Notes under the pieces: generated by a model
Databases searched by the model: none
What the model was told of the DNA's origin: nothing
What the model saw: the letters and a program-made list of their open reading frames with translations, nothing else
Origin: Bacillus zhangzhouensis
Lineage (GTDB): Bacteria > Bacillota > Bacilli > Bacillales > Bacillaceae
Assembly: GCF_000715205.1 (NCBI RefSeq)
Contig: NZ_JOTP01000001.1
Span: forward strand, 62,001 to 126,000
DNA: 64,000 nucleotides
Direction: 5' to 3'
Part shown: positions 1-8,236 of the stretch, piece by piece
How the letters are laid out: each line of letters starts with the position of its first letter
Position numbering within the stretch: the first letter of the stretch is position 1
Position numbers and translations under genes: made by a program

Positions 1-1
1 G

Positions 2-1129
2 GAGTATATGAAAATAGAGGAAGCCTTTAAGAGCAATTGGATTGCGCCGCTAGGACCTCTTGTCAATGAATTTGAGCAAGTGGTCGCAGACTATGCAGGG
101 GTGAAGAGAGGAGCGGCTTTATCTTCAGGGACAGCAGCGATTCACCTCGCCTTAAAGCTCATTGGCGTTCAAAAGGGGGACGTTGTTTTTTGCTCCACCC
201 TCACATTTGTTGCAAGTGCAAATCCTATTTTATATGAACAAGCGACGCCCATTTTTATTGATTCTGAAAGGGAGACATGGAATATGTGCCCGCTTGCTTT
301 AGAGAAAGCCTTTGTCGAAGCAAAACGTCTTGGGCAAAAACCCCGCGCGGTCATTGTCGTTCATTTATACGGACAAAGCGCGAAAATGGACGACATCGTG
401 GCGTTGTGTGAAGCGTATGATGTGCCGATCATTGAAGATGCGGCTGAATCGTTAGGCGCTCTGTATAAAGGTAGAAAAAGCGGCTCAATAGGCAGGTTTG
501 GCGTCTATTCGTTTAATGGAAATAAAATCATTACAACTTCTGGAGGCGGAATGCTTGTGAGTGATGATGAAGAGGCGATCGAACACTGCCGCTTCCTCGC
601 TTCACAGGCAAGAGAACGTGCCATGCACTACGAGCATCAAGAGATGGGATACAACTATCGCATGAGCAATCTGCTAGCAGGTGTAGGGATTGCCCAAATG
701 GATGTATTGGACGAGCGAGTTGAACAAAAGCGCCGCATTTTCCAGCGTTATCAGGACGCTTTATCCGAAGTAGAAGGTCTTCATTTTATGCCAGAATATC
801 AAGGAACCAAGTCCAACCGCTGGCTAACGACATTGACCATTGATCATAATGCGCAGATTTCGCCAGTAGACATCATGGCTGCGTTAGAAAAAGAACAGAT
901 CGAAGCACGGCGTGTATGGAAGCCGCTTCACCAGCAGCCGCTCTTTCGCGATTATCCATTTTATACAGCTGCTAAAGGGACACCTGAATCTGAGTTATTA
1001 TTTGAGACGGGTCTTTGTCTCCCATCTGGAACAAGCATGACAGATACAGAACAGGATCGTATCATTGACACACTACATGACGTCCTGCGAGAAAAAACAT
1101 TCACCTCTTCACAGGCTGCTCGTTCATAA
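2..1129 (+). CDS. epsN: PLP-dependent sugar aminotransferase EpsN (5' partial)
   Basis: DegT/DnrJ/EryC1-family aminotransferase closely resembling B. subtilis EpsN, which transfers an amino group to a nucleotide-linked keto-sugar for biofilm exopolysaccharide. The PLP lysine lies in FNGNKIITTSGGG (AAA at 524-526); the fold-type I signatures GTAAIHLAL and EDAAESLG are present. The reading frame is open from base 2 (E-Y before the ATG at 8). EpsN homologues carry about 15 to 20 more N-terminal residues (SPPHMSG..), so the gene starts left of the window and the ATG at 8 is internal. It ends in a terminator that overlaps its stop codon, consistent with the end region of an eps operon. Assignment is from remembered similarity. 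Confidence 0.8.
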   Translation, partial: EYMKIEEAFKSNWIAPLGPLVNEFEQVVADYAGVKRGAALSSGTAAIHLALKLIGVQKGDVVFCSTLTFVASANPILYEQATPIFIDSERETWNMCPLALEKAFVEAKRLGQKPRAVIVVHLYGQSAKMDDIVALCEAYDVPIIEDAAESLGALYKGRKSGSIGRFGVYSFNGNKIITTSGGGMLVSDDEEAIEHCRFLASQARERAMHYEHQEMGYNYRMSNLLAGVGIAQMDVLDERVEQKRRIFQRYQDALSEVEGLHFMPEYQGTKSNRWLTTLTIDHNAQISPVDIMAALEKEQIEARRVWKPLHQQPLFRDYPFYTAAKGTPESELLFETGLCLPSGTSMTDTEQDRIIDTLHDVLREKTFTSSQAARS

Positions 1130-1149
1130 GCAGCCTGCCTCTCTTTTTA
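1112..1149 (+). terminator. Intrinsic terminator after epsN
   Basis: CAGGCTGCT pairs with AGCAGCCTG across a short loop, followed by CTCTTTTTAT. The stop codon TAA (1127-1129) lies in the loop region. Confidence 0.75.
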
Positions 1150-1212
1150 TCAAATTCCTCAACTTATGGAATATAAAGGAAAATATATTGTCATTTCGTT
1201 TCAAATATGATA

Positions 1213-1255
1213 TTGACAACGGTGTACTTCCTCCTTAAAATGAAAATGATTATCA
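1213..1255 (+). promoter_or_regulatory. SigA promoter overlapped by a Fur-like box
   Basis: TTGACA (1213-1218), 17 bp, TAAAAT (1236-1241). TGAAAATGATTATCA at 1241-1255 matches the 7-1-7 Fur core TGATAATNATTATCA at 14 of 15 positions and touches the -10, so iron repression of the downstream importer is likely. Fur, rather than Zur or PerR, is inferred from the match alone. Confidence 0.7.
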
Positions 1256-1278
1256 GCATCAATTAGGAGGAGCAACAT

Positions 1279-2898
1279 ATGTCTATTTGGAAAAATATTC
1301 CGAAAATTAAAATAAATATCGTATTTACTTTCCTACTCATCTTTTTATTAGTAGGCTGCTCTCAAGCAAACAATGGAACGGGTGGAAAGAAGGATCATCC
1401 TGACATGATCACAATGGCTTGGCCAAGAGATATTGGCGAAATGAATCCGCACATCTACAATCCATCACAATTGTTTGCACAATCGATGATTTATGAGCCA
1501 TTGGTCAGCTATCAAAAGAATGGAAAAATGAAACCTGAATTAGCGAAGTCATGGGATGTTTCAAAGGATGGCAAGGTGTATACATTCCATTTAAGAGACG
1601 GAGTGACATTCTCAGATGGCTCTGATTTTAACGCGGGCATTGTCAAAAAGAACTTTGATACGATTTTAAAAAACAAAGATTTACATAGCTGGTTAGGTGT
1701 CATTAAGAAAATCAAAAAAACAGAAGCTGTGGACAAAAATACGTTTAAACTCACATTAACAGCGCCTTATTATCCAACTGTTCAAGAATTAGCAGTCGTC
1801 CGTCCGGTTCGTTTCTTAGGCGAAGCAGGTTTTCCTAAAAACGGAGATACGTCAAAAGGAATTGAAAAACCAGTAGGCACAGGCCCTTGGGTATTAAAAA
1901 CGTATAAAAAAGATGACTATGCGATTTTCGAACGAAATGATCATTATTGGGGAGAGAAACCAAAGGTCAAGGAAATCAAGGTGAAGGTCATCCCAGATGC
2001 TGAAACGAGAGTGATGGCATTTGAAAAAGGCGATGTGGATTTACTTTATGGAGAAGGAACCATTAGCCTTGATGCTTACAAACAACTAGAGGCAAGCGGC
2101 AAGTATGAAACGAACATGTCAGAGCCTGTTGCAACGAGACAGCTTGTGATGAATACAAAAGTGGATCAGCTTTCAGATGAGAAAGTGCGTCACGCCCTTC
2201 AGTATGCCTTCAATAAGAAATCAATGGTAGAAGGTGTAACCTCTGGCTTAGAAGATGAAGCAGATCACATTTTGCCGACCAACATGCCCTATACGTCCAA
2301 TATTAAGGTGAAGTCTTTCCAATATGATGTGGACAAAGCTAAAGCATTGCTAGACGAAGCGGGCTGGACACTTCCAAAAGGGAAATCCGTTCGTGAAAAA
2401 GATGGAAAAGCGCTTGAATTTAGTATGATGTATGATTCAGCAGAATCGATTCAAAAAGCGATGGCCGAGACGCTGCAGGCAGAGTGGAAAGCCATTGGCG
2501 TTGGCGTCAAACTTGAAGGCGTAGAGCTTGCGACACAGGTTCAACGATTTAAAGCCAATAAATTTGATATGAACTTCTTTAGCAACTACGGAGCGCCGTA
2601 TGATCCGCATACATTTATGAACGTCGTCTCATCAGATGGTTTTGGCTTCAAAGAAGCCATCTCAGCATATCCAAATAAGGAAAAGCTGATCAAAGAAATG
2701 AATGAAATTCCATCAACAACAAATGAAAACAAACGCAAAGCACTTTATTCGTCAGTCTTATCTTCTTTGCAGGATCAAGGGGCGATTGTGCCAATCTCTT
2801 ATTTTAAAAAGACAGCCGTTTATCAAAAAGATGTGAAGGACTTTGAGTTCCCTGCGAATCGAGATGAACATCCTTTCACAGGCATCAAACTCAAGTAA
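1279..2898 (+). CDS. Nickel/peptide-type ABC importer, substrate-binding lipoprotein
   Basis: 539-residue SBP_bac_5 family lipoprotein. The N-terminus has a long hydrophobic stretch and lipobox LLVGC (Cys27), so the mature protein is anchored to the outer face of the membrane. Motifs typical of the family are visible: GEMNPHIYNP near residue 55, LAKSWDVSKDGKVYTFHLRDGV near 95-115 and GTGPWVLKTY near 200. It most resembles NikA/CntA proteins, which bind nickel or metal-metallophore complexes, rather than general OppA. First gene of a five-gene operon behind a Fur-like box, which favours a metal or metal-chelate substrate. No metallophore biosynthesis genes are seen nearby, so the ligand is unknown. 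Confidence 0.8.
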   Translation: MSIWKNIPKIKINIVFTFLLIFLLVGCSQANNGTGGKKDHPDMITMAWPRDIGEMNPHIYNPSQLFAQSMIYEPLVSYQKNGKMKPELAKSWDVSKDGKVYTFHLRDGVTFSDGSDFNAGIVKKNFDTILKNKDLHSWLGVIKKIKKTEAVDKNTFKLTLTAPYYPTVQELAVVRPVRFLGEAGFPKNGDTSKGIEKPVGTGPWVLKTYKKDDYAIFERNDHYWGEKPKVKEIKVKVIPDAETRVMAFEKGDVDLLYGEGTISLDAYKQLEASGKYETNMSEPVATRQLVMNTKVDQLSDEKVRHALQYAFNKKSMVEGVTSGLEDEADHILPTNMPYTSNIKVKSFQYDVDKAKALLDEAGWTLPKGKSVREKDGKALEFSMMYDSAESIQKAMAETLQAEWKAIGVGVKLEGVELATQVQRFKANKFDMNFFSNYGAPYDPHTFMNVVSSDGFGFKEAISAYPNKEKLIKEMNEIPSTTNENKRKALYSSVLSSLQDQGAIVPISYFKKTAVYQKDVKDFEFPANRDEHPFTGIKLK

Positions 2899-2916
2899 CA
2901 GAAGGAAGGTAAGGAA

Positions 2917-3861
2917 ATGGGCCGCTATATCATCAAACGAATGCTCTCAATCATCCCTGTATTTCTATTAGCCACACTTTTCACAACTGGTATGATTCAC
3001 CTTTCGCCAGTTGATCCGGCTGAGGCATATTTAGCAGCGGCTCATATCCAGCCCAATGATGAAATATTAGCGCAAAAACGAAGTGAATTCGGCTTAGATG
3101 AACCGTTTTATATGCAGTATCTTCATACCATTGAAAAAGTCATTCACCTTGATTTTGGCCGATCGTATATGTCGAATCAGCCTGTGCTTGATGAGGTCAT
3201 CTATAGGATACCGGCGACCATTCAATTGGCGTTCACCAGTCTGCTGCTCGCGATTTGTGTCAGCATTCCGCTAGGCTTTTTCAGCGGCATGAGAAAAAAT
3301 GGCGTCGTTGATCATGTGAGCCGGCTCATTTCTTTCTTAGGAGCATCTATCCCGACATTTGTCTTGGGGTATTTGCTCATCTTCTTTTTTTCCGTGAAAC
3401 TCGATCTCTTACCGGTTGAAGGTGTCGGGACATGGGAGCATCTCGTCCTGCCATCAATCACACTGGCAGTGCCTTTAATTGCGATGTATACGAGATTACT
3501 ACGGTCAAGTGTGAGTGAGGCGCTTCAAGAGCCTTTCGTTCAATATGCGAGAATCAGAGGATTAAAGGAACAGTCGATCATGTTCAAGCATGTATTTAGA
3601 ATCGCGATTTCGCCGATGCTGACAGGACTTGGTGTGAACCTTGGCAAATTGCTGACAGGAACCATTATTGTAGAGGCGGTTTTTTCATGGCCTGGGTTTG
3701 GGCGTTTTTTTATTGAAGCGATCTTTAACCGGGATTTGCCGGTCATTCAATTCTATGTGTTGATGGCAGCATGTATCTTTATCTTGAGCAGTTTGATTGT
3801 TGACTTGCTTCAGCTGATCATTGACCCTCGTATTTCTAGAAAGGAAGGCCGCCAGCAATGA
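2917..3861 (+). CDS. ABC importer permease, NikB/OppB type
   Basis: 314-residue inner-membrane permease of the binding-protein-dependent family. The N-terminal YIIKRMLSIIPV followed by DFGRSYMSNQPV is characteristic of DppB/NikB proteins, and the EAA loop is visible as EALQEPFVQYARIRGLKE around residue 190. About six membrane segments. Follows the lipoprotein gene by 18 bp with its own GGAAGG site and overlaps the next permease by 4 bp (ATGA), so the two permeases are probably translationally coupled and form the heterodimeric channel. Confidence 0.85.
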   Translation: MGRYIIKRMLSIIPVFLLATLFTTGMIHLSPVDPAEAYLAAAHIQPNDEILAQKRSEFGLDEPFYMQYLHTIEKVIHLDFGRSYMSNQPVLDEVIYRIPATIQLAFTSLLLAICVSIPLGFFSGMRKNGVVDHVSRLISFLGASIPTFVLGYLLIFFFSVKLDLLPVEGVGTWEHLVLPSITLAVPLIAMYTRLLRSSVSEALQEPFVQYARIRGLKEQSIMFKHVFRIAISPMLTGLGVNLGKLLTGTIIVEAVFSWPGFGRFFIEAIFNRDLPVIQFYVLMAACIFILSSLIVDLLQLIIDPRISRKEGRQQ

Positions 3862-4691
3862 TGACAAAAGTACAACATTTCTTCTATCATCAAAAGATGA
3901 TCTCGATCTGCGTTTTGCTGCTCGGTCTCCTGCTGATTGTGACAGTATGTGCACCATGGATTGCTCCACATGATCCGGCGGCTGTCAATCTTGCCATGAA
4001 GCTAAAGGGCTCTTCGTGGGAGTATCCTCTTGGAACGGATCAATTAGGAAGATGCAATTTATCTCGTATTCTATATGGTGCGCGCATTTCACTAGGCTGT
4101 GCGTTATTAATCTTTCTCTCTTCTTTATTGATTGGATTAATCGTTGGCTTGTTTGCTGGTTATAAAGGGGGCTGGATTGATCACGTCTTAATGAGAATCT
4201 GCGACGGGGTCATGGCTTTCCCGAACTTGGTGCTGATCCTTGGGCTAGTGGGTATTTTTGGCCCGGGGCTATCTCAAGTAGTGCTTGCCTTGATGCTTGT
4301 GCAATGGGTGTATTACGCCCGCGTCTTCCGAGGGATGGTGCTCAGTTTAAAAGAACAGAATTTTATTGCAGCTGCGAAGATCAGTGGAACTTCACACTGG
4401 AACATCATGAGAAAGCATATGATTCCAAATGTTCTGCCGCCTTTAGCAGTGATTGGCACACTCGAAATGGGCTGGGCGATTATGGACATTTCTGCGATGT
4501 CTTTTCTCGGCTTGGGGGTTCAGCCTCCTATGCCTGAATGGGGAGCGATGATCCATGAAGGGAAGTCGTACATTCAAACAAATCCTCAGTTGATGCTTTA
4601 CCCAGGTCTTGTGATCATGGCTGTGGTGGTTCTATTTAATTTACTAGGAGAAGCCCTTTCAGAAAAATATGGCATCAAACGTCGTGTTTAA
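3858..4691 (+). CDS. ABC importer permease, NikC/OppC type
   Basis: 277 residues, second permease of the importer. Features of DppC/NikC proteins: N-terminal membrane segment, APWIAPHDPAAVNL, YPLGTDQLGRCNLSRILYGAR near residues 53-75, and the EAA loop in the middle (LSLKEQNFIAAAKISG). The C-terminal MPEWGAMI is also family-typical. Starts on the ATGA shared with the preceding permease. The following ATPase gene begins around its stop codon, so the operon is tightly packed. Confidence 0.85.
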   Translation: MMTKVQHFFYHQKMISICVLLLGLLLIVTVCAPWIAPHDPAAVNLAMKLKGSSWEYPLGTDQLGRCNLSRILYGARISLGCALLIFLSSLLIGLIVGLFAGYKGGWIDHVLMRICDGVMAFPNLVLILGLVGIFGPGLSQVVLALMLVQWVYYARVFRGMVLSLKEQNFIAAAKISGTSHWNIMRKHMIPNVLPPLAVIGTLEMGWAIMDISAMSFLGLGVQPPMPEWGAMIHEGKSYIQTNPQLMLYPGLVIMAVVVLFNLLGEALSEKYGIKRRV

Positions 4692-4704
4692 AGGAATGAG
4701 CAAT

Positions 4705-5511
4705 TTGGAAGAGTCCATTTTACAAATAGAGAACCTGCATGTGCATACGAAAACGTCTCAAGGGACAACCCCTCTCATTCAGGAAGTAGCGTTTGAAGTA
4801 GGGCGCGGTCAAATCGTTGGATTAATTGGCGAAAGCGGCTGCGGGAAAACGGTGACAAGTATGTCGATCTTAAATATGCTCGACCGGAAAACAACTGAAG
4901 TCACTGGCAGTATCACATTACAGGGGCGAGAATTGATCGGTGTGAGTGAAAAGAATATGCGATCCATTCGGGGCAAAGAGATCTCGTATATTATGCAAAA
5001 TCCAATGAACAGTTTTACGCCGGTATGGACGATCGGTCATCAGCTGATAGAAACCATTCGCCGGCATACATCTGTCAGTAAAAGGCAGGCGCGGGCGCAG
5101 GCGATCGATGCCTTAAAGCAAATGAATCTGCCTCAACCAGACCAACTGTTAAACAAGTATCCCTTTGAATTAAGCGGCGGCATGCTGCAGCGTGTCATGA
5201 TTGCCATGGCTGCCTGTATGCATCCGCCTCTCATCATCGCAGATGAACCAACAACCGCTTTAGATGTACACAATCAGAAGCTGGTGCTCCAGCATCTGAA
5301 CCAAATTCGTCATGACTATGGAACGGCCATTTTGCTGATTACCCATGATCTTGGTGTCATTGCAGAAATGGCAGATCAGGTTGTGGTCATGAGACAAGGA
5401 GAAATGGTTGAAAAGGCAGAGGTTCTTGCGCTTTTTGAAAATCCAAAGCATGATTATACAAAGAAACTATTAGCAGCTCGTCCATCCATTCCAGCTGTAT
5501 GCCCGATTTGA
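4705..5511 (+). CDS. ABC importer ATPase, NikD/OppD type
   Basis: First ATPase of the importer. Walker A GESGCGKT, signature LSGGMLQR, Walker B LIIADEPTTALD and switch TILLITHDLGV-type region are all intact. Frame is open from the ATG at 4669 and an ATG at 4696, but the AAAGGA at 4690-4695 best serves the TTG at 4705, giving a product of 268 residues; the start is therefore uncertain. It lacks the long C-terminal Fe-S extension of OppD proteins and ends two bases before the frame of the next ATPase, which is usual for NikD/CntD proteins. Confidence 0.8.
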   Translation: MEESILQIENLHVHTKTSQGTTPLIQEVAFEVGRGQIVGLIGESGCGKTVTSMSILNMLDRKTTEVTGSITLQGRELIGVSEKNMRSIRGKEISYIMQNPMNSFTPVWTIGHQLIETIRRHTSVSKRQARAQAIDALKQMNLPQPDQLLNKYPFELSGGMLQRVMIAMAACMHPPLIIADEPTTALDVHNQKLVLQHLNQIRHDYGTAILLITHDLGVIAEMADQVVVMRQGEMVEKAEVLALFENPKHDYTKKLLAARPSIPAVCPI

Positions 5512-5524
5512 GGTGAGAAGGCCC

Positions 5525-6346
5525 TTGCATTTATTAGAAGTGAAAGCAGTCAGTCATGCATACACTAGCCGATCGTTTCTTATGAGAAAAAAAGGAGCAG
5601 CTCCTGTCCTGAAAAGCGTCCATTTGACCATTGAAGAAGGTACTTGTCTTGGGTTATTAGGGCAAAGCGGCGCAGGGAAAAGTACACTTGGCAACATCAT
5701 ACTTGGACTAGAGAAGCCGAGTGCCGGTCAGGTTCTTTTTGAAGGTCAGGATGTATATCGTGCAGATCAACGAACACGTAAACACTTTCGCAGGCATGTG
5801 CAAGCGGTGTTTCAAGATTCATATTCGGCAGTGAATCCAAGGTGGACAGTCGAACAAATTTTATCTGAGCCGCTTGAAAACTATGAAACAATGACCCGTA
5901 ATGAACGCAATAAAGTGCTGATCCACTGGCTGGAAAGAGTAGGGCTCAGTGAAAAGGATTTGTCTAAGTATCCGCATCAATTCAGTGGCGGCCAGCTGCA
6001 AAGGATCAACATCGCAAGAGCATTATTGCTACAGCCGAAGCTTATTGTGCTCGATGAATCCGTCAGCAGCTTAGATATGGTCACACAGGCTGTCATTTTA
6101 GATTTATTAGTAGAATTAAAGAAAGAGTTAGGGCTGGCTTACTTATTTATTACACATGATATGACAGCAGCCTATCAATTGAGTGATCAATTGGCGATCC
6201 TTGATCAAGGAGAGCTTGTCGCCCAATTTCAATCAAAGGATGATTTCTTTTTATCAGAAAAGGAAGCTGTCGTGAAAATGAGAGATGCGATGCTCGCAGA
6301 CCATCCTTTGTCACGAACGATTGGCAGACCGGTTCGTTCCATTTGA
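5525..6346 (+). CDS. ABC importer ATPase, NikE/OppF type
   Basis: Second ATPase, pairing with the upstream one to drive import. Walker A GQSGAGKST, signature FSGGQLQR, Walker B LIVLDESVSSLD, followed by FITHDMTAAYQLSD. A TTG at 5525 sits 7 bp behind AGGTGAG and is preferred over the GTG at 5513 that lies inside that site. Serine replaces the usual proline in the Walker B follow-on (DESVSSLD), a pattern common in NikE/OppF proteins. Last gene of the operon; its terminator is interrupted by the repeat element at 6378-6549. Confidence 0.82.
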   Translation: MHLLEVKAVSHAYTSRSFLMRKKGAAPVLKSVHLTIEEGTCLGLLGQSGAGKSTLGNIILGLEKPSAGQVLFEGQDVYRADQRTRKHFRRHVQAVFQDSYSAVNPRWTVEQILSEPLENYETMTRNERNKVLIHWLERVGLSEKDLSKYPHQFSGGQLQRINIARALLLQPKLIVLDESVSSLDMVTQAVILDLLVELKKELGLAYLFITHDMTAAYQLSDQLAILDQGELVAQFQSKDDFFLSEKEAVVKMRDAMLADHPLSRTIGRPVRSI

Positions 6347-6354
6347 TTCATTCA

Positions 6355-6377
6355 ATCAACGCCTCTTTTAGGAGAGG
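6355..6377 (+). repeat. Left copy of duplicated terminator hairpin
   Basis: 23 bp segment identical to 6550-6572. Contains GCCTCT and AGAGG, the arms of the operon terminator, but lacks the T run, which stays with the right copy. Flanks the repeat element like a target-site duplication. Confidence 0.85.
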
Positions 6378-6549
6378 TTCAGCGTGTAGACAAACCCTCG
6401 CATTCGATGTCAGTCCTGCGCTCCGGTGCTCACGAATGTCAAATTCGCTCCGCTCCGGTGCTCGTCCTTCCTAGACTTCAAAGGTTTTCAATCACGCTGA
6501 AAAGAAGACAAAGGGCTAAAATAAAGATCATTTTAGCCCTTTGTCAACG
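6378..6549. repeat. Terminator-inserted repeat element, copy 1
   Basis: 172 bp non-coding element closely similar to 45532-45707. Both begin TTCAGCGTGTAGACAAAC and end near a 3' hairpin (ACAAAGGGCTAAAAT at 6508-6522 pairing with ATTTTAGCCCTTTGT at 6529-6543). TTCAGCGTG near the left end pairs with CACGCTGAA further in, and CCGGTGCTC occurs twice inside, so most of the element can fold. No transposase or credible reading frame. Direct repeats of the host terminator lie on both sides. Confidence 0.8.
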
Positions 6550-6580
6550 ATCAACGCCTCTTTTAGGAGAGGCTATTTTT
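6550..6580 (+). terminator. Terminator of the ABC importer operon (right hairpin copy)
   Basis: GCCTCT TTTAGG AGAGGC followed by TATTTTT. Its first 23 bases duplicate 6355-6377. Confidence 0.7.
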
Positions 6581-6600
6581 CATGAAAGGCAGGTGGCATC

Positions 6601-7926
6601 GTGAATCATCGAGCGTATTTAGCTTTGGCCATTCCTTTAACAATTTCAACGATGACCACTCCATTGCTCGGAGCTGTCGATACAGCAGTTGTCGGTCAGC
6701 TCGCCAATCCCGCTTATATTGGAGGCGTCGCAGTCGGCAGTCTCATTTTCAGTACATTATATTGGCTATTTGGTTTTTTGCGGGTGAGTACATCAGCCTT
6801 TGCCGCCCAGGCCAATGGAGCACAGAACGAGGAGCAGGGCGTTCTTGCTTTTCTAAGGCCTTTTTTGATCGCCATCATGGTCGGGCTTTGTTTTATTGCT
6901 CTCCAATGGCCCATTATTCAATCCGCTTTTCTAGTGATCTCTCCCGCTGCTGATGTCCGTCAATTTGCCGCAGACTATTTTCATATTCGCATTTGGGGTG
7001 CTCCTTTTACCTTGATGAATTATGTGATACTGGGCTGGCTGATGGGGATGGCAAAAATGAAAGAAGCCCTTTCTTTACAAATTTTGATCAATGTCATGAA
7101 TATGGCTCTCGCATTTCTGCTTGTTCATGTGTTTTCCTTTGCAGTGAAAGGGGTTGCGGCTGCGACATTGATTTCTGAATTAACCGCTTTTGTGCTAGGG
7201 GCATGGATCATCATGAAGCATTCGTCAAACGGGTTCAGGATGCCTTCTGTTAAGAAGATCATGGACACTCAGGCAGTGCAGAAAATGTTTCATGTCAATA
7301 AAGATTTGTTTATTCGGACGATCTGTCTGCTTGTGGTCATTAACATGTTCACTGCAAAAGGTGCTTCTTTTGGAACAGAGCTGCTTGCGGCTAACGCGAT
7401 CTTATTTCAAATACACTACATCATGGCTTATTTGTTCGATGGTTTTGCCAATGCGTCCAGCATTCTTGTTGGCAGATCAGTTGGTGCAAATGACCGGACT
7501 CTTTATGAAAAAACATTGACCCTATCGAGGCAGTGGGCACTTGTCATGGCATGTGTTATTGCGGCGAGTTATTTTCTATTAAAAGAGCCGATTTTGAGCT
7601 TGTTTACGAATCTCCCTCAGCTGCTTGACGTCACATTGCGTTATGCAGATTGGCTTGTTCTTTATCCATTTGCTGCTTGTTTTGGACTGGTGATTTATGG
7701 TGTATTTACAGGTGCGACAGAAATTGCCCCTGTCAGAAATTCGATGCTTTTTGCGATGATTTTGTTTGTGGTTGTCCAAGCAGCGGTCACGCCGATTTGG
7801 CACAATCATGGACTATGGTTTGCCTTTATCATCTATACGATAGGACGGTCTGGCTTTTTGATGATGTACAAATCAAAGCTGGATCAGAAATTGTTCATAC
7901 ATGACAAACACCCTTTGCAATCGTGA
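6601..7926 (+). CDS. MATE-family exporter, DinF-like
   Basis: 441-residue multidrug and toxic-compound extrusion protein with about 12 membrane segments. Family marks: IPLTISTMTTPLLGAVDTAVVG at the N-terminus, SAFAAQANGA around residue 62, and the repeat-like second half with ANAILFQIHYIMAYLFDGFANASSILVGRSVGA near 265-295, typical of the DinF subfamily. These export cationic or oxidised compounds using a proton or sodium gradient. GTG start with AGGTGG upstream. It follows the metal importer but is separated from it by that operon's terminator and the repeat element, so a functional link is not shown. Confidence 0.85.
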   Translation: MNHRAYLALAIPLTISTMTTPLLGAVDTAVVGQLANPAYIGGVAVGSLIFSTLYWLFGFLRVSTSAFAAQANGAQNEEQGVLAFLRPFLIAIMVGLCFIALQWPIIQSAFLVISPAADVRQFAADYFHIRIWGAPFTLMNYVILGWLMGMAKMKEALSLQILINVMNMALAFLLVHVFSFAVKGVAAATLISELTAFVLGAWIIMKHSSNGFRMPSVKKIMDTQAVQKMFHVNKDLFIRTICLLVVINMFTAKGASFGTELLAANAILFQIHYIMAYLFDGFANASSILVGRSVGANDRTLYEKTLTLSRQWALVMACVIAASYFLLKEPILSLFTNLPQLLDVTLRYADWLVLYPFAACFGLVIYGVFTGATEIAPVRNSMLFAMILFVVVQAAVTPIWHNHGLWFAFIIYTIGRSGFLMMYKSKLDQKLFIHDKHPLQS

Positions 7927-7943
7927 CAAAGGGTGCTCCTTTT
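7909..7943. terminator. Terminator between the MATE gene and yvfG
   Basis: CACCCTTTG and CAAAGGGTG with a 9-base loop, then CTCCTTTTC. Serves the plus-strand gene and may also stop yvfG transcription. Confidence 0.65.
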
Positions 7944-7950
7944 CGTGCAT

Positions 7951-8166
7951 TCATTTGTTTTCTTTTTTCACCTTTTGATAGGCTTCATCAAGATGCTGAA
8001 TTCGCTTCAATACGACAGCATTTTTGGTGAGCTGGTCCTGAACAAGTGTAGAAACCACTGAGCGATAGTATGCATTCATTGCATGAACCTTGTCTTCATT
8101 TTGATTCATGGCGATATGCTGTTTCAAGTTGTCGACAAAGTATGGAACGGAAAAAAGTTCAGACAT
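7951..8166 (-). CDS. yvfG: Small conserved protein YvfG
   Basis: 71-residue soluble, highly helical protein matching B. subtilis YvfG (MSELFSVPYF..., then MNAYYRSVVSTLVQDQLTKN). No catalytic motif is visible and the function is unknown. The frame extends upstream, but GGAGTGATTTCC directly before the ATG at 8166 fixes the start. Divergent from sigL with about 70 bp between starts, the same arrangement as in B. subtilis, so a shared promoter region is likely. Confidence 0.85.
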   Translation of the reverse strand: MSELFSVPYFVDNLKQHIAMNQNEDKVHAMNAYYRSVVSTLVQDQLTKNAVVLKRIQHLDEAYQKVKKENK

Positions 8167-8236
8167 GGAAATCACTCCTATTTCGTATATACGGTCCGTC
8201 AATCTTCATGTAAAATGATGAGAGGGAGGGGAGACA

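Noticed and set aside
6378..6549. Repeat element as an insertion sequence or CRISPR
   Set aside because: Too short and without a transposase; no regularly spaced repeats or cas genes anywhere in the window.
6407..6604. Plus-strand open frame over the repeat element and MATE start
   Set aside because: Lies in the folded repeat, has no ribosome site, and its composition is not protein-like; it overlaps the real MATE start.
1279..7926. Idea that the MATE gene exports a metallophore for the importer
   Set aside because: A terminator and repeat element separate them, and no metallophore synthesis genes are present; no sequence support.
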